Assembly: GCF_030159895.1 (NCBI RefSeq)
Contig: NZ_BSNI01000002.1
Coordinates: forward strand, 2,568,306-2,632,305
Direction: 5' to 3'
Length of the DNA: 64,000 nucleotides
Source of the DNA: Maritalea porphyrae
GTDB lineage: Bacteria > Pseudomonadota > Alphaproteobacteria > Rhizobiales > Devosiaceae
Position numbers and translations under genes: made by a program. Of this stretch, positions 23,292-32,145 are shown one piece after another (the stretch's first letter is position 1; each line of letters opens with the position of its first letter). The notes under the pieces are model-generated. The model was not told where the DNA came from and did not search any database. It worked only from the letters and a program-made list of their open reading frames with translations.

Positions 23292-23305
23292 GTGCACCGC
23301 CCTCA

Positions 23306-23332
23306 CCAATCCAGCAATTCGGGCTGGATTGG
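23306..23332 (-). other. Perfect 10-bp hairpin in the leader of the TerB/DnaJ gene
   Basis: Arms CCAATCCAGC (23306-23315) and GCTGGATTGG (23323-23332) pair perfectly around a 7-base loop. No T run follows on either strand, so it is not a classic terminator. It ends 14 bases before the ATG at 23291, next to the ribosome site, and lies about 60 bases after the metF stop. It could shield RNA after metF or affect translation of the next gene. Confidence 0.6.
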
Positions 23333-23390
23333 CTTAAGATATAGAACAAAAGTGTGCGCTTTCTAGGGTGAAAGTGAAAACCGCGTCACT

Positions 23391-24302
23391 TTATGCGGGC
23401 CGCCGACCAAGCAATCGCGCCAAAGCAAATACCAAAGACGAGCGGTTCATTGTGTAGAAATGGAATTCCGTGACACCGCGATCTACTAGTTCAGTCACCT
23501 GTTCCGCTGCAACCGCTGCAGCAACCAGAGCATGGGTTTCAGGATCATCTTCAAGTCCTTCAAAGCGATCCGCCAACCACGCCGGAATTGATGTGCCACA
23601 ACGTTTCGCAAAATTCGCAACTTGGGTAAAGTTGTGAATTGGCTGGATGCCTGCAACAATCGGCGCATGTATGCCCGCATTGCGCGCACGATCGACGAAC
23701 CGCAAGTAATCGCTATTATCAAAGAACATTTGCGTAATGGCGCGACTTGCACCTGCGTCGATTTTGCGTTTCAGGTTCTCGATGTCGCCATGCCAATCAG
23801 GACTTTGCGGATGCATTTCTGGGTAGCACGCTACTGATATGTCAAAATCGCCGATTTCCTGAATGCCTGCAACCAACTCCGCGGCATTTTTGTAACCTTG
23901 CGGATGGGGTTGAAATGGCATCCCGACACCTTCCGGTGGATCACCGCGAAGGGCAACAATGCGTGATATTTCAGCCTCTTGATAGCCGCGAATAACATCG
24001 CCAACTTCTTCTTTCGAAGCACCAACGCATGTCAAATGCGCTGCTGCATTCACACCAGTATCTTTTTCAATACGCGACACAATCTTGGTTGTTCTGTCGC
24101 GCGTTGTGCCGCCGGCACCGTAGGTAACTGAAACAAAGCGCGGACTCATCGGCGCCAATTTGTCCATGGCCACCCAGAAGCGTTCTTCCATTTTATCGTT
24201 TTTCGGAGGGAAGAATTCAAAAGACAATTGTAGCTTTTCTAGCTCATAGTCTGATTGACGCGACAAGCGCTCTGGTTGGCTCGATATAGGTGTATCACTC
24301 AT
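23391..24302 (-). CDS. metF: 5,10-methylenetetrahydrofolate reductase
   Basis: FAD enzyme that makes 5-methyl-tetrahydrofolate, the methyl donor for methionine synthesis. It has 303 residues, a TIM barrel. Typical stretches: LQLSFEFFPPKND, VSVTYGAGGTTRDRT, HLTCVGASKEEV, RIVALRGDPPEG and DAGASRAITQMFFDN. The ATG at 24302 lies 19 bases after the stop of an ArsR-methyltransferase regulator, so the two form an operon likely controlled by the palindrome at 25297-25320. Confidence 0.96.
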   Translation of the reverse strand: MSDTPISSQPERLSRQSDYELEKLQLSFEFFPPKNDKMEERFWVAMDKLAPMSPRFVSVTYGAGGTTRDRTTKIVSRIEKDTGVNAAAHLTCVGASKEEVGDVIRGYQEAEISRIVALRGDPPEGVGMPFQPHPQGYKNAAELVAGIQEIGDFDISVACYPEMHPQSPDWHGDIENLKRKIDAGASRAITQMFFDNSDYLRFVDRARNAGIHAPIVAGIQPIHNFTQVANFAKRCGTSIPAWLADRFEGLEDDPETHALVAAAVAAEQVTELVDRGVTEFHFYTMNRSSLVFALARLLGRRPA

Positions 24303-24321
24303 GGTTCTGTTCCGGTCCGTT

Positions 24322-25272
24322 TCAGGATTGGTCTGTTAAGTGCCAAATGCAAACGGTCAGACCGCCACTTGGCTTGTTGTGAGGAATTTCTTTAGCATTC
24401 GAGACTTTCAGTCCCGCCGCGTTGGCCCACGCGTCCATTTGTTCATGAGAAAGGCCAAGGCGCTTGTGAGCTTGTTCTTCTCGCAAAAACTCTAGCTTGT
24501 GCGGCATAAAGTCGACCACGACGATCCGACCGCCAGGTTTCAAAGTTTGTCGAGCGCTCTGAAGTGCCTGTCCCGGATCTACAAAATGGTGCAACACTTG
24601 GTGCAACATGGTTACATCGGCACTCGATTGATATTCGTCCAACTGACCAATATCCCCCAGCCGAACGAAAACATGCTTCTGGCCACTGCGCTCAAACTTT
24701 GAACGCGCAACCGAGATCATTTCTCGGCTAGAATCAATCCCAACACCTTTTTTGAAATGCCCATCTAACAATTCAAGCATTCGGCCTGTACCAGTGCCAA
24801 GATCGATAAACAGATCAACATCGATGCCCGCCATCATATCAACAATGGCCTGCTCCACCGCAGACTCGGGCGCATGCAAAGACCGCACGCGATCCCAATC
24901 TTTAGCAACTTTAGAGAAATAAGAGGCTGCACGCATCTGATGATCACGTTGCACAGCCTCTAATCGTGCAACGTCAGCCTGCATAACCGGATCGCTTTCG
25001 TCCAATTGTTCCAACAGATGCTGCACCAATGTTGCAGCACTTGATTCATCGGACAGACGAAAGAAAGCCCATGCGCCTTCTGCGTGGCGAGTGACCAACC
25101 CTGATTCGGTCAAAAGACGTAAGTGTCGGGACACGCGGGGCTGACTTTGGTCAAGAATTTCGGTAAGATCTTTTACCGAAAGTTCTCCTGCTGACAGCAG
25201 CGAAAGCAGCCGTAGCCGGGTGATTTCACCCGCGGCGCGCAATATGTCTACAAACTCTCTTAATTCAGCCAC
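24322..25272 (-). CDS. ArsR-family regulator fused to a SAM-dependent methyltransferase domain (SahR-like)
   Basis: 316 residues. Residues 1-90 are an ArsR winged helix (ILRAAGEITRLRLLSLLSAG and QPRVSRHLRLLTESGLV). From about residue 110 comes a class I methyltransferase fold with the SAM loop LFIDLGTGTGRMLELL. No arsenic-binding cysteine pair is seen in the recognition helix. This fusion next to metF fits the SahR group, which represses methionine-cycle genes in response to S-adenosylhomocysteine; that function is inferred. The start is GTG at 25272 with GAGG upstream. A perfect palindrome lies 25-48 bases before it. Confidence 0.85.
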   Translation of the reverse strand: MAELREFVDILRAAGEITRLRLLSLLSAGELSVKDLTEILDQSQPRVSRHLRLLTESGLVTRHAEGAWAFFRLSDESSAATLVQHLLEQLDESDPVMQADVARLEAVQRDHQMRAASYFSKVAKDWDRVRSLHAPESAVEQAIVDMMAGIDVDLFIDLGTGTGRMLELLDGHFKKGVGIDSSREMISVARSKFERSGQKHVFVRLGDIGQLDEYQSSADVTMLHQVLHHFVDPGQALQSARQTLKPGGRIVVVDFMPHKLEFLREEQAHKRLGLSHEQMDAWANAAGLKVSNAKEIPHNKPSGGLTVCIWHLTDQS

Positions 25273-25296
25273 GCTAGCCTCAAATCACACAATGGA

Positions 25297-25320
25297 GGAT
25301 ATAAAGCTATCTTTATATCC
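25297..25320. promoter_or_regulatory. Perfect palindromic operator before the ArsR-methyltransferase/metF operon
   Basis: Arms GGATATAAAG (25297-25306) and CTTTATATCC (25311-25320) are exact inverse complements around CTAT. ArsR proteins bind AT-rich inverted repeats of this size. Its place in the promoter region suggests autoregulation and control of metF. Confidence 0.75.
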
Positions 25321-25381
25321 AAAATACAGAATTTAGCAACGAAATAGGTTAAAGCACTTACACCGTTCGAACAGACGACCT

Positions 25382-25395
25382 GGTTTTCCAAAACC
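25382..25395. promoter_or_regulatory. Small inverted repeat before the second ArsR gene
   Basis: GGTTTT and AAAACC separated by two bases, 39-52 bases upstream of the plus-strand ArsR gene. It is unlike the palindrome at 25297-25320, so the two neighbouring ArsR proteins probably read different sites. A chance occurrence is possible. Confidence 0.3.
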
Positions 25396-25433
25396 GCAAT
25401 TAAATCAAGAACTAAACAAGAGTCGTAAAAAAG

Positions 25434-25742
25434 ATGACAAAAAAAGGTCACGCCACGGTGGAGGAAAGGGAGGCAAACAAGCTTGAGCTTTGCGCCATCC
25501 TTAATGCACTTTCTGATCCTGTAAGGATTTCGATTGTCGAGCAACTTTCATCACACGGAGAGCTATCGGTAGGCACGCTTAGTGAGCCTTACGCGATTAC
25601 AGCTCCAGCAATCTCTCGACATTTGCGGGTTCTAGAAGCCGCTGGATTGATTGAAAGACGCATAGATCGCCAATGGCGCATCTGTTCCTTGAACAAAGAT
25701 GCGCTTGGACGAGTTTCAGATTGGCTGGGTGAAAACGGCTAG
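25434..25742 (+). CDS. ArsR-family winged-helix regulator
   Basis: 102-residue single-domain regulator: helix-turn-helix in ILNALSDPVRISIVEQLSS and APAISRHLRVLEAAGLIERR, then a short wing (IDRQWRICSLN). It has one cysteine near the N-terminus (LELCAIL) and one in the wing (WRICSL), and no CxC-type metal site in the recognition helix. It therefore looks like the SdpR/metabolic group rather than a metal sensor. It is divergent from the ArsR-methyltransferase gene with 161 bases between, and convergent with the DUF2336 gene 31 bases downstream. The target is unknown. Confidence 0.85.
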   Translation: MTKKGHATVEEREANKLELCAILNALSDPVRISIVEQLSSHGELSVGTLSEPYAITAPAISRHLRVLEAAGLIERRIDRQWRICSLNKDALGRVSDWLGENG

Positions 25743-25773
25743 ATCTCGGCAAGACCTAGCCCTGATTGTTTTC

Positions 25774-26907
25774 CTAAGCGACGTTGACCGTTTGTTGTCG
25801 CTCAGGATTGCCCTTTTTTGCGAACGAATGGGAACGCCATAGTTCGAATATGTCGTGCGCATCTTTTTGCGACAGACTGTCGTACTTCTTAACTGCAACG
25901 CCTGCTTCCTCGGCGTCGACCTTGTCCCGCCAAGGCAAAGATGAAAACACCCGTTGAAACAATTCTGGCTTGAAGTTCATCGCCCGAATAGCAACGATCA
26001 TCGCCCCGGTATCCTGAGTGGCCAGCCACTTCACCAAGACTTCCGGCTTAATGCGTAACAAGATTGCAAGCGAACTTGCCACATGGTGGCCGTATCCAAA
26101 CCGACAGAACCGCTCGATTGATGACAGATTAAACTGTCGACGATCTGCAAGCGCTTTGACTTGCCCCCAAGCGACTTTCCATTCGGTGGCGCTAAAGCCA
26201 GCCTCGTTTTTCGCGCGGTTCAACACAACAGCTTTTGCATCCGCGAGTTTTTCTTCATCAACTGGCACATTTGCAGCCGCAAGGCTCTTGAGGGCACGCT
26301 TGCCCGCTTCGGACAACCGCGCATGAATTTGTTGCCAATCCACATCTTTACGGTTGCCGAGGCTAGCAGCAATATTCTTATCGCCAGCAGCGCGAGCCAA
26401 AAGACCCGTACCGGTATTCTGTCCAATTACCGCATCTTTGTTGCTCACCAGACGTAGTACTGTGCGGCTGTCAGCGCGCTTCACGAGTTCAGAACCTACG
26501 CGGTCAGTGACCGGGCTTCGACCCGCAATCGCAAAACGATGGTCGTTTGATTGTTCTTGCACAATCTCAATCAAATCATCATCTGACAAAACAGAAGAAA
26601 ACTCCAATAAAGGAGCCGCCACTTCAATCTCATCATTTGCAAGCTTAATCACCACATGACCAGGCGCTCGGCTTAGTGGCGCCAAAAGCTCAGCCACATC
26701 CGCTCGCGCTTCTGCTTCCACCAACTCAGCGAGTTGACATAGCACTTCGTCATACTTTGCGATTTGTTCGTCATCACAGCGATCTACCACATGGCGGAAC
26801 AGTTTCGCCATGTTGCGCATAAGTTCGGCGCATTCCGCGCTATCGGGATCGTTATTCAAGGCATTGAAACTCGAGAACGCCGACCCTTTACCAGTAACAC
26901 TATCCAC
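25774..26907 (-). CDS. DUF2336 domain protein
   Basis: 377 residues, all-helical and without membrane segments or signal peptide. It resembles the DUF2336 family of Alphaproteobacteria, with HEAT-like repeats: APLLEFSSVLSDDDLIEIV and RFAIAGRSPVTDRVGSELV are typical. Function is not established; some family members are linked to stress or cell-surface regulation, which cannot be judged here. The start is GTG at 26907 with a perfect GGAGG seven bases upstream. It is transcribed alone toward the small ArsR gene. Confidence 0.8.
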   Translation of the reverse strand: MDSVTGKGSAFSSFNALNNDPDSAECAELMRNMAKLFRHVVDRCDDEQIAKYDEVLCQLAELVEAEARADVAELLAPLSRAPGHVVIKLANDEIEVAAPLLEFSSVLSDDDLIEIVQEQSNDHRFAIAGRSPVTDRVGSELVKRADSRTVLRLVSNKDAVIGQNTGTGLLARAAGDKNIAASLGNRKDVDWQQIHARLSEAGKRALKSLAAANVPVDEEKLADAKAVVLNRAKNEAGFSATEWKVAWGQVKALADRRQFNLSSIERFCRFGYGHHVASSLAILLRIKPEVLVKWLATQDTGAMIVAIRAMNFKPELFQRVFSSLPWRDKVDAEEAGVAVKKYDSLSQKDAHDIFELWRSHSFAKKGNPERQQTVNVA

Positions 26908-27054
26908 AGCTTCACCTCCACAGTCCGAGCTATTAACCGCCGAGTATGCCGAACAAGTGTGCGAGCCAGTTGAAACTTTTAGAGTCGAATTAAATCAAAA
27001 CTGCCTCAATGGCGACCGACAATCTCAACGATTTGCTAACCAAGAGGTAGCCAC

Positions 27055-27090
27055 AAAAAAAGCCCTTGGAGCACTAATGCCCCAAGAGCC
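27055..27090 (-). terminator. Intrinsic terminator of katA
   Basis: On the minus strand a 12-bp stem with two G-U pairs (arms at 27078-27089 and 27062-27073, loop 27074-27077) is followed by seven Us (27061-27055). It begins 24 bases after the katA stop. Confidence 0.85.
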
Positions 27091-27113
27091 ATTTTCAACA
27101 AATCGAACAACAC

Positions 27114-28547
27114 CTATAGCGCTGCACGCACCCCTGCCCCATATTCAGGGTGTACTTGATCAAACAGTGCCAATTGACGCTCAGCGATATCTGCCGGCAC
27201 GCCCTGCATTGCGGCCGCGATGTTGCTAAACAGGCGTTGTCTCTCTCCTTCATCGAACAACTCAAACAATGCCCGAGGCTGTGAAAAGTCATCGTTACCG
27301 TTGCGGTGATTGTGTCGATCTGCCGTACCTTCTACCGGCAAAGGCGGCTCAGCCACATTCGGGTCTTCCTGCGCACCGCCAAAACTATTCGGCTCATAAT
27401 AGGCGTCAACATTTCCGGTTTTCGCACCCATGAAGTTCATTTGCCCGTCCTTGTGATAGTGATGAACTGGACATTTCGGCTGATTTACCGGCAGAGCCTC
27501 ATAATGTGTCCCCAAGCGATAACGGTGAGCGTCCGCATAGGAGAACACACGTGCTTGCAGCATTTTGTCTGGCGAATAACCAATACCGGGAACCACATTA
27601 GAAGGTGAGAATGCGGCTTGCTCAATTTCACCGAAATAGTTCTCAGCGTTCCGGTTTAGCTCCATAACCCCAACGTCAATCAATGGGAAGTCGCCGTGAG
27701 GCCATACCTTCGTCAGATCGAATGGATTGTAGGGCGTTTGTTTAGCCTGCTCTTCCGTCATCACCTGAATGCAAACGCGCCATTTTGGGTATTCACCCCT
27801 ATCAATAGTGCCAAAAAGCTCTTCTTGATAAGTTTCTCGACTTTCACCGATCACCTGCACGGCCTCGTCATTCGTGAAATGCTTGTGACCCTGCATAGTT
27901 TTGAAGTGGAACTTAACCCAAACGCGCTCACCATCTCTGTTCCACATCGAATATGTGTGTGAACCGTAGCCATTCATAAACATTGGTGCTGTGGGCAAAC
28001 CACGGTCTGACATCAATATCGTAACCTGATGAAGGCTCTCAGGTGATAAAGACCAAAAATCCCACATCGCCGTCGGAGACCGAAGATTTGTTTTTGGATG
28101 ACGCTTCTGTGTGTGAATAAAGTCTGGGAACTTCAACGGGTCCCGAACAAAGAAGACCGGAGTATTGTTGCCAACTAGATCCCAATTGCCTTCCTCGGTG
28201 TAGAATTTGAGCGCAAAACCACGCACGTCACGTTCCGCGTCGGCAGCACCCAGCTCGCCAGCCACGGTTGAAAAACGCGCAAGCATTTCTGTCTGCTTAC
28301 CCTTTTGAAGAGCGGCCGCACGGGTGTATTTTGAAATATCTTCAGTAACCGTGAGCGTGCCATATGCACCCCAGCCCTTTGCGTGCACCACACGCTCAGG
28401 AATACGCTCTCGGTTTTGATGCGCCAGCTTTTCAATCAACTGATAGTCCTGCATTAATACCGGTCCACGCTCCCCGGCAGTCTGCGAGTTTTGATTGTCT
28501 GAAATCGGCGCCCCAGCGCTTGTCGTCATTCTTGGTGGTTTGGTCAT
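27114..28547 (-). CDS. katA: Catalase (monofunctional, small-subunit haem type)
   Basis: Breaks down hydrogen peroxide. It has 477 residues, typical of clade 3 catalases. The distal histidine is His55 in [16 protein letters not shown]. The asparagine region is [16 protein letters not shown], and the proximal haem tyrosine is in [14 protein letters not shown]. No signal peptide, so cytoplasmic. ATG at 28547 with GGAAGGGA upstream. It is divergent from oxyR with 96 bases between, and so probably OxyR-controlled. It ends in a clear intrinsic terminator. Confidence 0.97.
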   Translation of the reverse strand: MTKPPRMTTSAGAPISDNQNSQTAGERGPVLMQDYQLIEKLAHQNRERIPERVVHAKGWGAYGTLTVTEDISKYTRAAALQKGKQTEMLARFSTVAGELGAADAERDVRGFALKFYTEEGNWDLVGNNTPVFFVRDPLKFPDFIHTQKRHPKTNLRSPTAMWDFWSLSPESLHQVTILMSDRGLPTAPMFMNGYGSHTYSMWNRDGERVWVKFHFKTMQGHKHFTNDEAVQVIGESRETYQEELFGTIDRGEYPKWRVCIQVMTEEQAKQTPYNPFDLTKVWPHGDFPLIDVGVMELNRNAENYFGEIEQAAFSPSNVVPGIGYSPDKMLQARVFSYADAHRYRLGTHYEALPVNQPKCPVHHYHKDGQMNFMGAKTGNVDAYYEPNSFGGAQEDPNVAEPPLPVEGTADRHNHRNGNDDFSQPRALFELFDEGERQRLFSNIAAAMQGVPADIAERQLALFDQVHPEYGAGVRAAL

Positions 28548-28607
28548 GATGTGGTCCCTTCCTTATTTTTGAGGAAAGGGTACCCACACAATCCCAAACA
28601 GTCCAAT

Positions 28608-28644
28608 TGATTAAACTTTCATTTTCCATTAGAAAAACTAATCA
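28608..28644. promoter_or_regulatory. Candidate OxyR operator between katA and oxyR
   Basis: TGATTA (28608-28613) and TAATCA (28639-28644) are inverted around an AT-rich core that itself contains TTTTC and GAAAA. LysR-type regulators such as OxyR usually bind long dyad sites in this kind of divergent spacer. The match is by position and symmetry only. Confidence 0.35.
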
Positions 28645-29588
28645 TGGCTATCACATTGAAACAAATGCGTTACGCGCTCGCGCTCAAACATCACCAACAT
28701 TTTGGCAAAGCGGCGGAAGCATCGTTCGTAACTCAGCCCGCACTTTCCCAGCAAATGACATTACTCGAAGAGCATTTGGGTTGGTCGATTTTTGAGCGCA
28801 TGGGAAAAAGCGTGATCCCCACGCCCCGCGGCAGAGCTTTTCTCGCCGAGATTGACAAAATTGTACAAGCTACGGCTGACGTCGAAGAACAGTTTGCGCA
28901 AAAAGACCGACAAACCAACGTCCAAATCTCGATGGCATTGATTCCAACTATTGCCCCTTATCTTTTGCCCAACCTCCTACCAGAGCTCAACAAGCAACTA
29001 AGCTCGGTTTCATTTGCTGTGGGCGAGCGCACTACGGACGAGCTTGTGGATTCAATTCGAAGCGGAAAATGCGATGTCGGCATTTTGGCGACCGATACCA
29101 ACGACGAACGCCTTGTTTCGACGCCCCTTTTCGCTGACCCATTTGTTCTTGCGGTCGGCGCACATGATGAAATCTGGGGCCCGGTGGATTTGTCGAAAAT
29201 TGAACGAGAGAAACTATTGCTTCTGTCAGAAGGGCATTGCTTACGCGATCAAACAATGGATGCGTGCCACATTGGAAGCGAGTTGAAACAAAAAACTTTT
29301 GCTGCGACGTCGCTTTCTACAATTGTTGAATTGGTTGCCAACAATATGGGTATGACGCTACTTCCAGCGATCAGCTTACGGCGGGAGACCGTCTCAGGGC
29401 GTGTCAGAACCATAAGCCTTGAAAGCCCCGGCGCGGGACGCACAGTATATATGGTGTGGCGGCGCTCATCGCCTTTGCATGATTTATTCGAACGAGTGAG
29501 CGACATTGCCAAACAGGTTGGCAAAGGATTGTTGATTGAAGATGCTAGTGCCCATCAACCACATACAATTCCTGTGGCCAAATCCTAA
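28644..29588 (+). CDS. oxyR: Hydrogen peroxide sensor and regulator OxyR
   Basis: LysR-type activator of peroxide defence. It has 314 residues: an N-terminal helix-turn-helix (AAEASFVTQPALSQQMTLLE) and a substrate-binding-like sensor domain. The redox pair falls at Cys199 and Cys208 in GHCLRDQTMDACHIG, the same numbering as in Escherichia coli OxyR, so disulfide switching is very likely. ATG at 28644. It is divergent from katA. The 3' end overlaps the convergent MOSC gene by 44 bases. Confidence 0.94.
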   Translation: MAITLKQMRYALALKHHQHFGKAAEASFVTQPALSQQMTLLEEHLGWSIFERMGKSVIPTPRGRAFLAEIDKIVQATADVEEQFAQKDRQTNVQISMALIPTIAPYLLPNLLPELNKQLSSVSFAVGERTTDELVDSIRSGKCDVGILATDTNDERLVSTPLFADPFVLAVGAHDEIWGPVDLSKIEREKLLLLSEGHCLRDQTMDACHIGSELKQKTFAATSLSTIVELVANNMGMTLLPAISLRRETVSGRVRTISLESPGAGRTVYMVWRRSSPLHDLFERVSDIAKQVGKGLLIEDASAHQPHTIPVAKS

Positions 29589-30135
29589 CCTTAATCTCAT
29601 CTCCAACATTTATCTTACCGGGGCGCTCTACCCAACCAACAAGACCACGCGTCTCCTTGGCGGCTTGAACAAATCCAAACTCAATGTCGTCACGACCATC
29701 ATGCACGTCTTGCAGGCTTTTGCCTGAAATCTTGCAAGGTGCATTGTACCCATCAATGCGCACCACTGCCCCCGACGGAAAAAAGAACTGAGTTCGCGGT
29801 GGGATCCGCGAAAGATGGGGTATGCCTTTGGTAACAAAGTTGGCCCCAATCCGACCTGCATCTAGTCCAGAAATGTCGAGCGCGTCTGCAATTCCCGCGA
29901 GTTCTTCTTCGGACAAAATCGAAACATGACGCTCGTTGCGCATTTGAGTGCCTCGCTTATACCACGGCTCTCGTCCACCCGATTTACGCGTCGCTCCGTA
30001 ATGGTAGTCGCCGATTATGCCTTCAAAGTCTAACTCAATGCTGTCGACTGGGCGTGAAACGAAGTCGTTTCCGTCCGCCAAGAAAAGTTGTGTCAATTCA
30101 CCGACTAATTTCTGCGCACCAATTGAATTGCTCAT
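29545..30135 (-). CDS. MOSC-domain protein
   Basis: 196 residues matching the MOSC family, which shares its fold with the C-terminus of molybdenum cofactor sulfurase. The conserved cysteine lies in GYNAPCKISGKSL, and the N-terminal part has the typical GDYHYGATRKSGGREP turn. MOSC proteins are thought to carry sulfur or to handle molybdenum-cofactor substrates; the precise role here is unknown. ATG overlaps the stop of the upstream permease gene (ATGA), so the two are co-translated. The 3' end overlaps oxyR on the opposite strand. Confidence 0.85.
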   Translation of the reverse strand: MSNSIGAQKLVGELTQLFLADGNDFVSRPVDSIELDFEGIIGDYHYGATRKSGGREPWYKRGTQMRNERHVSILSEEELAGIADALDISGLDAGRIGANFVTKGIPHLSRIPPRTQFFFPSGAVVRIDGYNAPCKISGKSLQDVHDGRDDIEFGFVQAAKETRGLVGWVERPGKINVGDEIKVRIWPQELYVVDGH

Positions 30136-31064
30136 GCCATTTTCTCTTTTCGTGCTTTCGCAGCTTTTCTGTTTTTTGCGTTCGAAGACAGGGAATCATA
30201 TGTGAAAACCGCCAACGAAACCCAAATCAAAACAAAGCTAATTAGTCTAGTTTGACTTAGCGGCTCGCCAAGCATCCAGACAGCTAAAACGAATTGAATT
30301 GATGGCGCGATATATTGAAATATGCCGATGGTTGTGAGCCTTAAGCGGCGTGCGCCAATTGAGAATAAGATCAAAGGCACCGCTGTAATTGGCCCGCACA
30401 GCATCAGCAATAACCAATAGTTGATACTCGCATCAGACGCGAGCAACGGGTTGAGTGGCCCTGCCCACACCAAAAAGGCCAGTGCGAATGGCACCAATAA
30501 GGTCGTTTCAATCAACAATCCAGGTGCCGCGCCAACACCAACCGTTTTCCTGAAATAGCCGTAGAAAGCGAAGCTAAATGCCAGGGCCAACGAAACCCAT
30601 GGCAACCCGCCCAAACCAAACGCTTGGATTGCAACAGCCACCAATGCAATGCCAATTGCTGTCGCCTGAAGTTTGTTCTGACGCTCGCCCAGCAAGACCA
30701 TCCCAAGTAAGACGTTCACCAAAGGATTAATGAAGTAGCCAAAACTAACCGCGAGAACCATGTTGTTGTCGATCGCCCAAACAAACAATGTCCAATTGAC
30801 AGTGATTGTTAGCGTCGAAAGCACAAGCCATCCCATCGACTTTTTGGATTTGAAAACCGGTACAATTTCGTTCCAGCGCCCGAGTACCAACAAAAACAGT
30901 GCAACAAACAAGGCAGACCAAACAACGCGGTGCGCAATGATGGTATAGACATTTATATCGCCAACGAGTTTGAAATAGAGTGGAAAAACACCCCACAAAA
31001 TATAGGCTGAAATAGCACTTATTCCGCCAAGCCTTGCTTCGCGTGCGTTATCATCTTCACTCAT
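30132..31064 (-). CDS. rarD: EamA-family permease, RarD type
   Basis: About 310 residues with ten hydrophobic segments and two EamA repeats. The N-terminal AISAYILWGVFPLYFKLVG and the middle VLAVSFGYFINPLVNVLLG are typical of RarD, an inner-membrane drug/metabolite-type permease of uncertain substrate. ATG at 31064 (MSEDDN) is chosen over an open frame that runs on to 31106. It is coupled to the MOSC gene by a four-base overlap. Confidence 0.88.
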   Translation of the reverse strand: MSEDDNAREARLGGISAISAYILWGVFPLYFKLVGDINVYTIIAHRVVWSALFVALFLLVLGRWNEIVPVFKSKKSMGWLVLSTLTITVNWTLFVWAIDNNMVLAVSFGYFINPLVNVLLGMVLLGERQNKLQATAIGIALVAVAIQAFGLGGLPWVSLALAFSFAFYGYFRKTVGVGAAPGLLIETTLLVPFALAFLVWAGPLNPLLASDASINYWLLLMLCGPITAVPLILFSIGARRLRLTTIGIFQYIAPSIQFVLAVWMLGEPLSQTRLISFVLIWVSLAVFTYDSLSSNAKNRKAAKARKEKMA

Positions 31065-31165
31065 GTCGAACTCGTCAAATTGGTTGGACCATGACCATAA
31101 CAGCAATTGGCATTCGCGACCAACAAAAGCTGGTCATGTATGGCATCACCAAAATCGATTGATTT

Positions 31166-31969
31166 CTAGTATGAGCCAAGAAACTGCGACAGAAACGGGT
31201 TGAACAAATCTGGCCGTTCAAAGTTTGGCAAATGCGCTGTGCCTTCAATCATGATGGAAACAGCATTTGGCAATTCGTCTTCTAAAACCTGATGAATCTC
31301 AAGAATATCTGGCGAGTCAAAACTTCCACAAATCAATAAGGCAGGCTGAGTAACAGATGAAAGCTTATCGTGGGCCGGTGGAGGAACAATCTCCTTTTCC
31401 AGCTCAGGCGCCCTAAGCGCGATCATGTTCATATCATAGAACAGCTGGCGTATTTCCCCACCGACGCGACCACTTTGTTGAAGGGGCCCATCCAGCCAAT
31501 GATGCGCCTGAACGGAATTGAGCATATCTGGGTCTCCCATTTCGCGTGCAACATCGGCTGCTTGCAAAACTGGCGACATTTCTTCAGGGAGTTCAAAGTC
31601 TGGCGCACCAGTTAGCGCACTACCCACAAGAACCATCCCAGCAACACGATCGGGATAGGCGAGCGCATAATCAATCGCAAGCGCGCCGCCCATAGAGCAG
31701 CCAACAAGCACGGCGGCACGAATACCAAAGTGATCAAGAACGATACTTAGGTCATCCAGCTCGCTAAATTCGACATTCTCAGATTGTGTTTTGCCGAAGC
31801 CACGGCGATCGTAGGCGATGGCGTGAATGTTTTCATCCAATGCTTCAAATTGGCTCAACCACATACGGTGATCGCACACCCCTGCATGAAGAAACACCAC
31901 AGGCAAACCATTACCTTGCTCGATACCGTGCAGTGAACCACCGTCTACTGGAATGTCAAAAGCCGCCAT
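31166..31969 (-). CDS. Alpha/beta hydrolase
   Basis: 267 residues of the alpha/beta hydrolase fold. The oxyanion turn is VVFLHAGVCDHRMW, the nucleophile is Ser92 in GCSMGG, and the catalytic histidine is in GTAHLPNFERPDLF near the C-terminus. An acidic triad member is likely in LICGSFDSPDILEI. The substrate cannot be told; the closest general types are 3-oxoadipate enol-lactonase-like esterases. ATG at 31969 has GGGAGC upstream. It stands alone 101 bases upstream of rarD on the same strand. Confidence 0.85.
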   Translation of the reverse strand: MAAFDIPVDGGSLHGIEQGNGLPVVFLHAGVCDHRMWLSQFEALDENIHAIAYDRRGFGKTQSENVEFSELDDLSIVLDHFGIRAAVLVGCSMGGALAIDYALAYPDRVAGMVLVGSALTGAPDFELPEEMSPVLQAADVAREMGDPDMLNSVQAHHWLDGPLQQSGRVGGEIRQLFYDMNMIALRAPELEKEIVPPPAHDKLSSVTQPALLICGSFDSPDILEIHQVLEDELPNAVSIMIEGTAHLPNFERPDLFNPFLSQFLGSY

Positions 31970-32145
31970 TTTGCGCTCCCTCGCTAATTCCAAACCAAGA
32001 TACGCGAGTCGCCGCTAATTGCATTCAAATAATCAGGGCACAACGCTCAAAAGCTAGATGCCAACCGCCGTACAGGCAAGCTGACGCACATCAAGTCGTT
32101 GGACAGAACACCATGTTAGCCTGCACTTCTGAAAGGAGACAGCTC

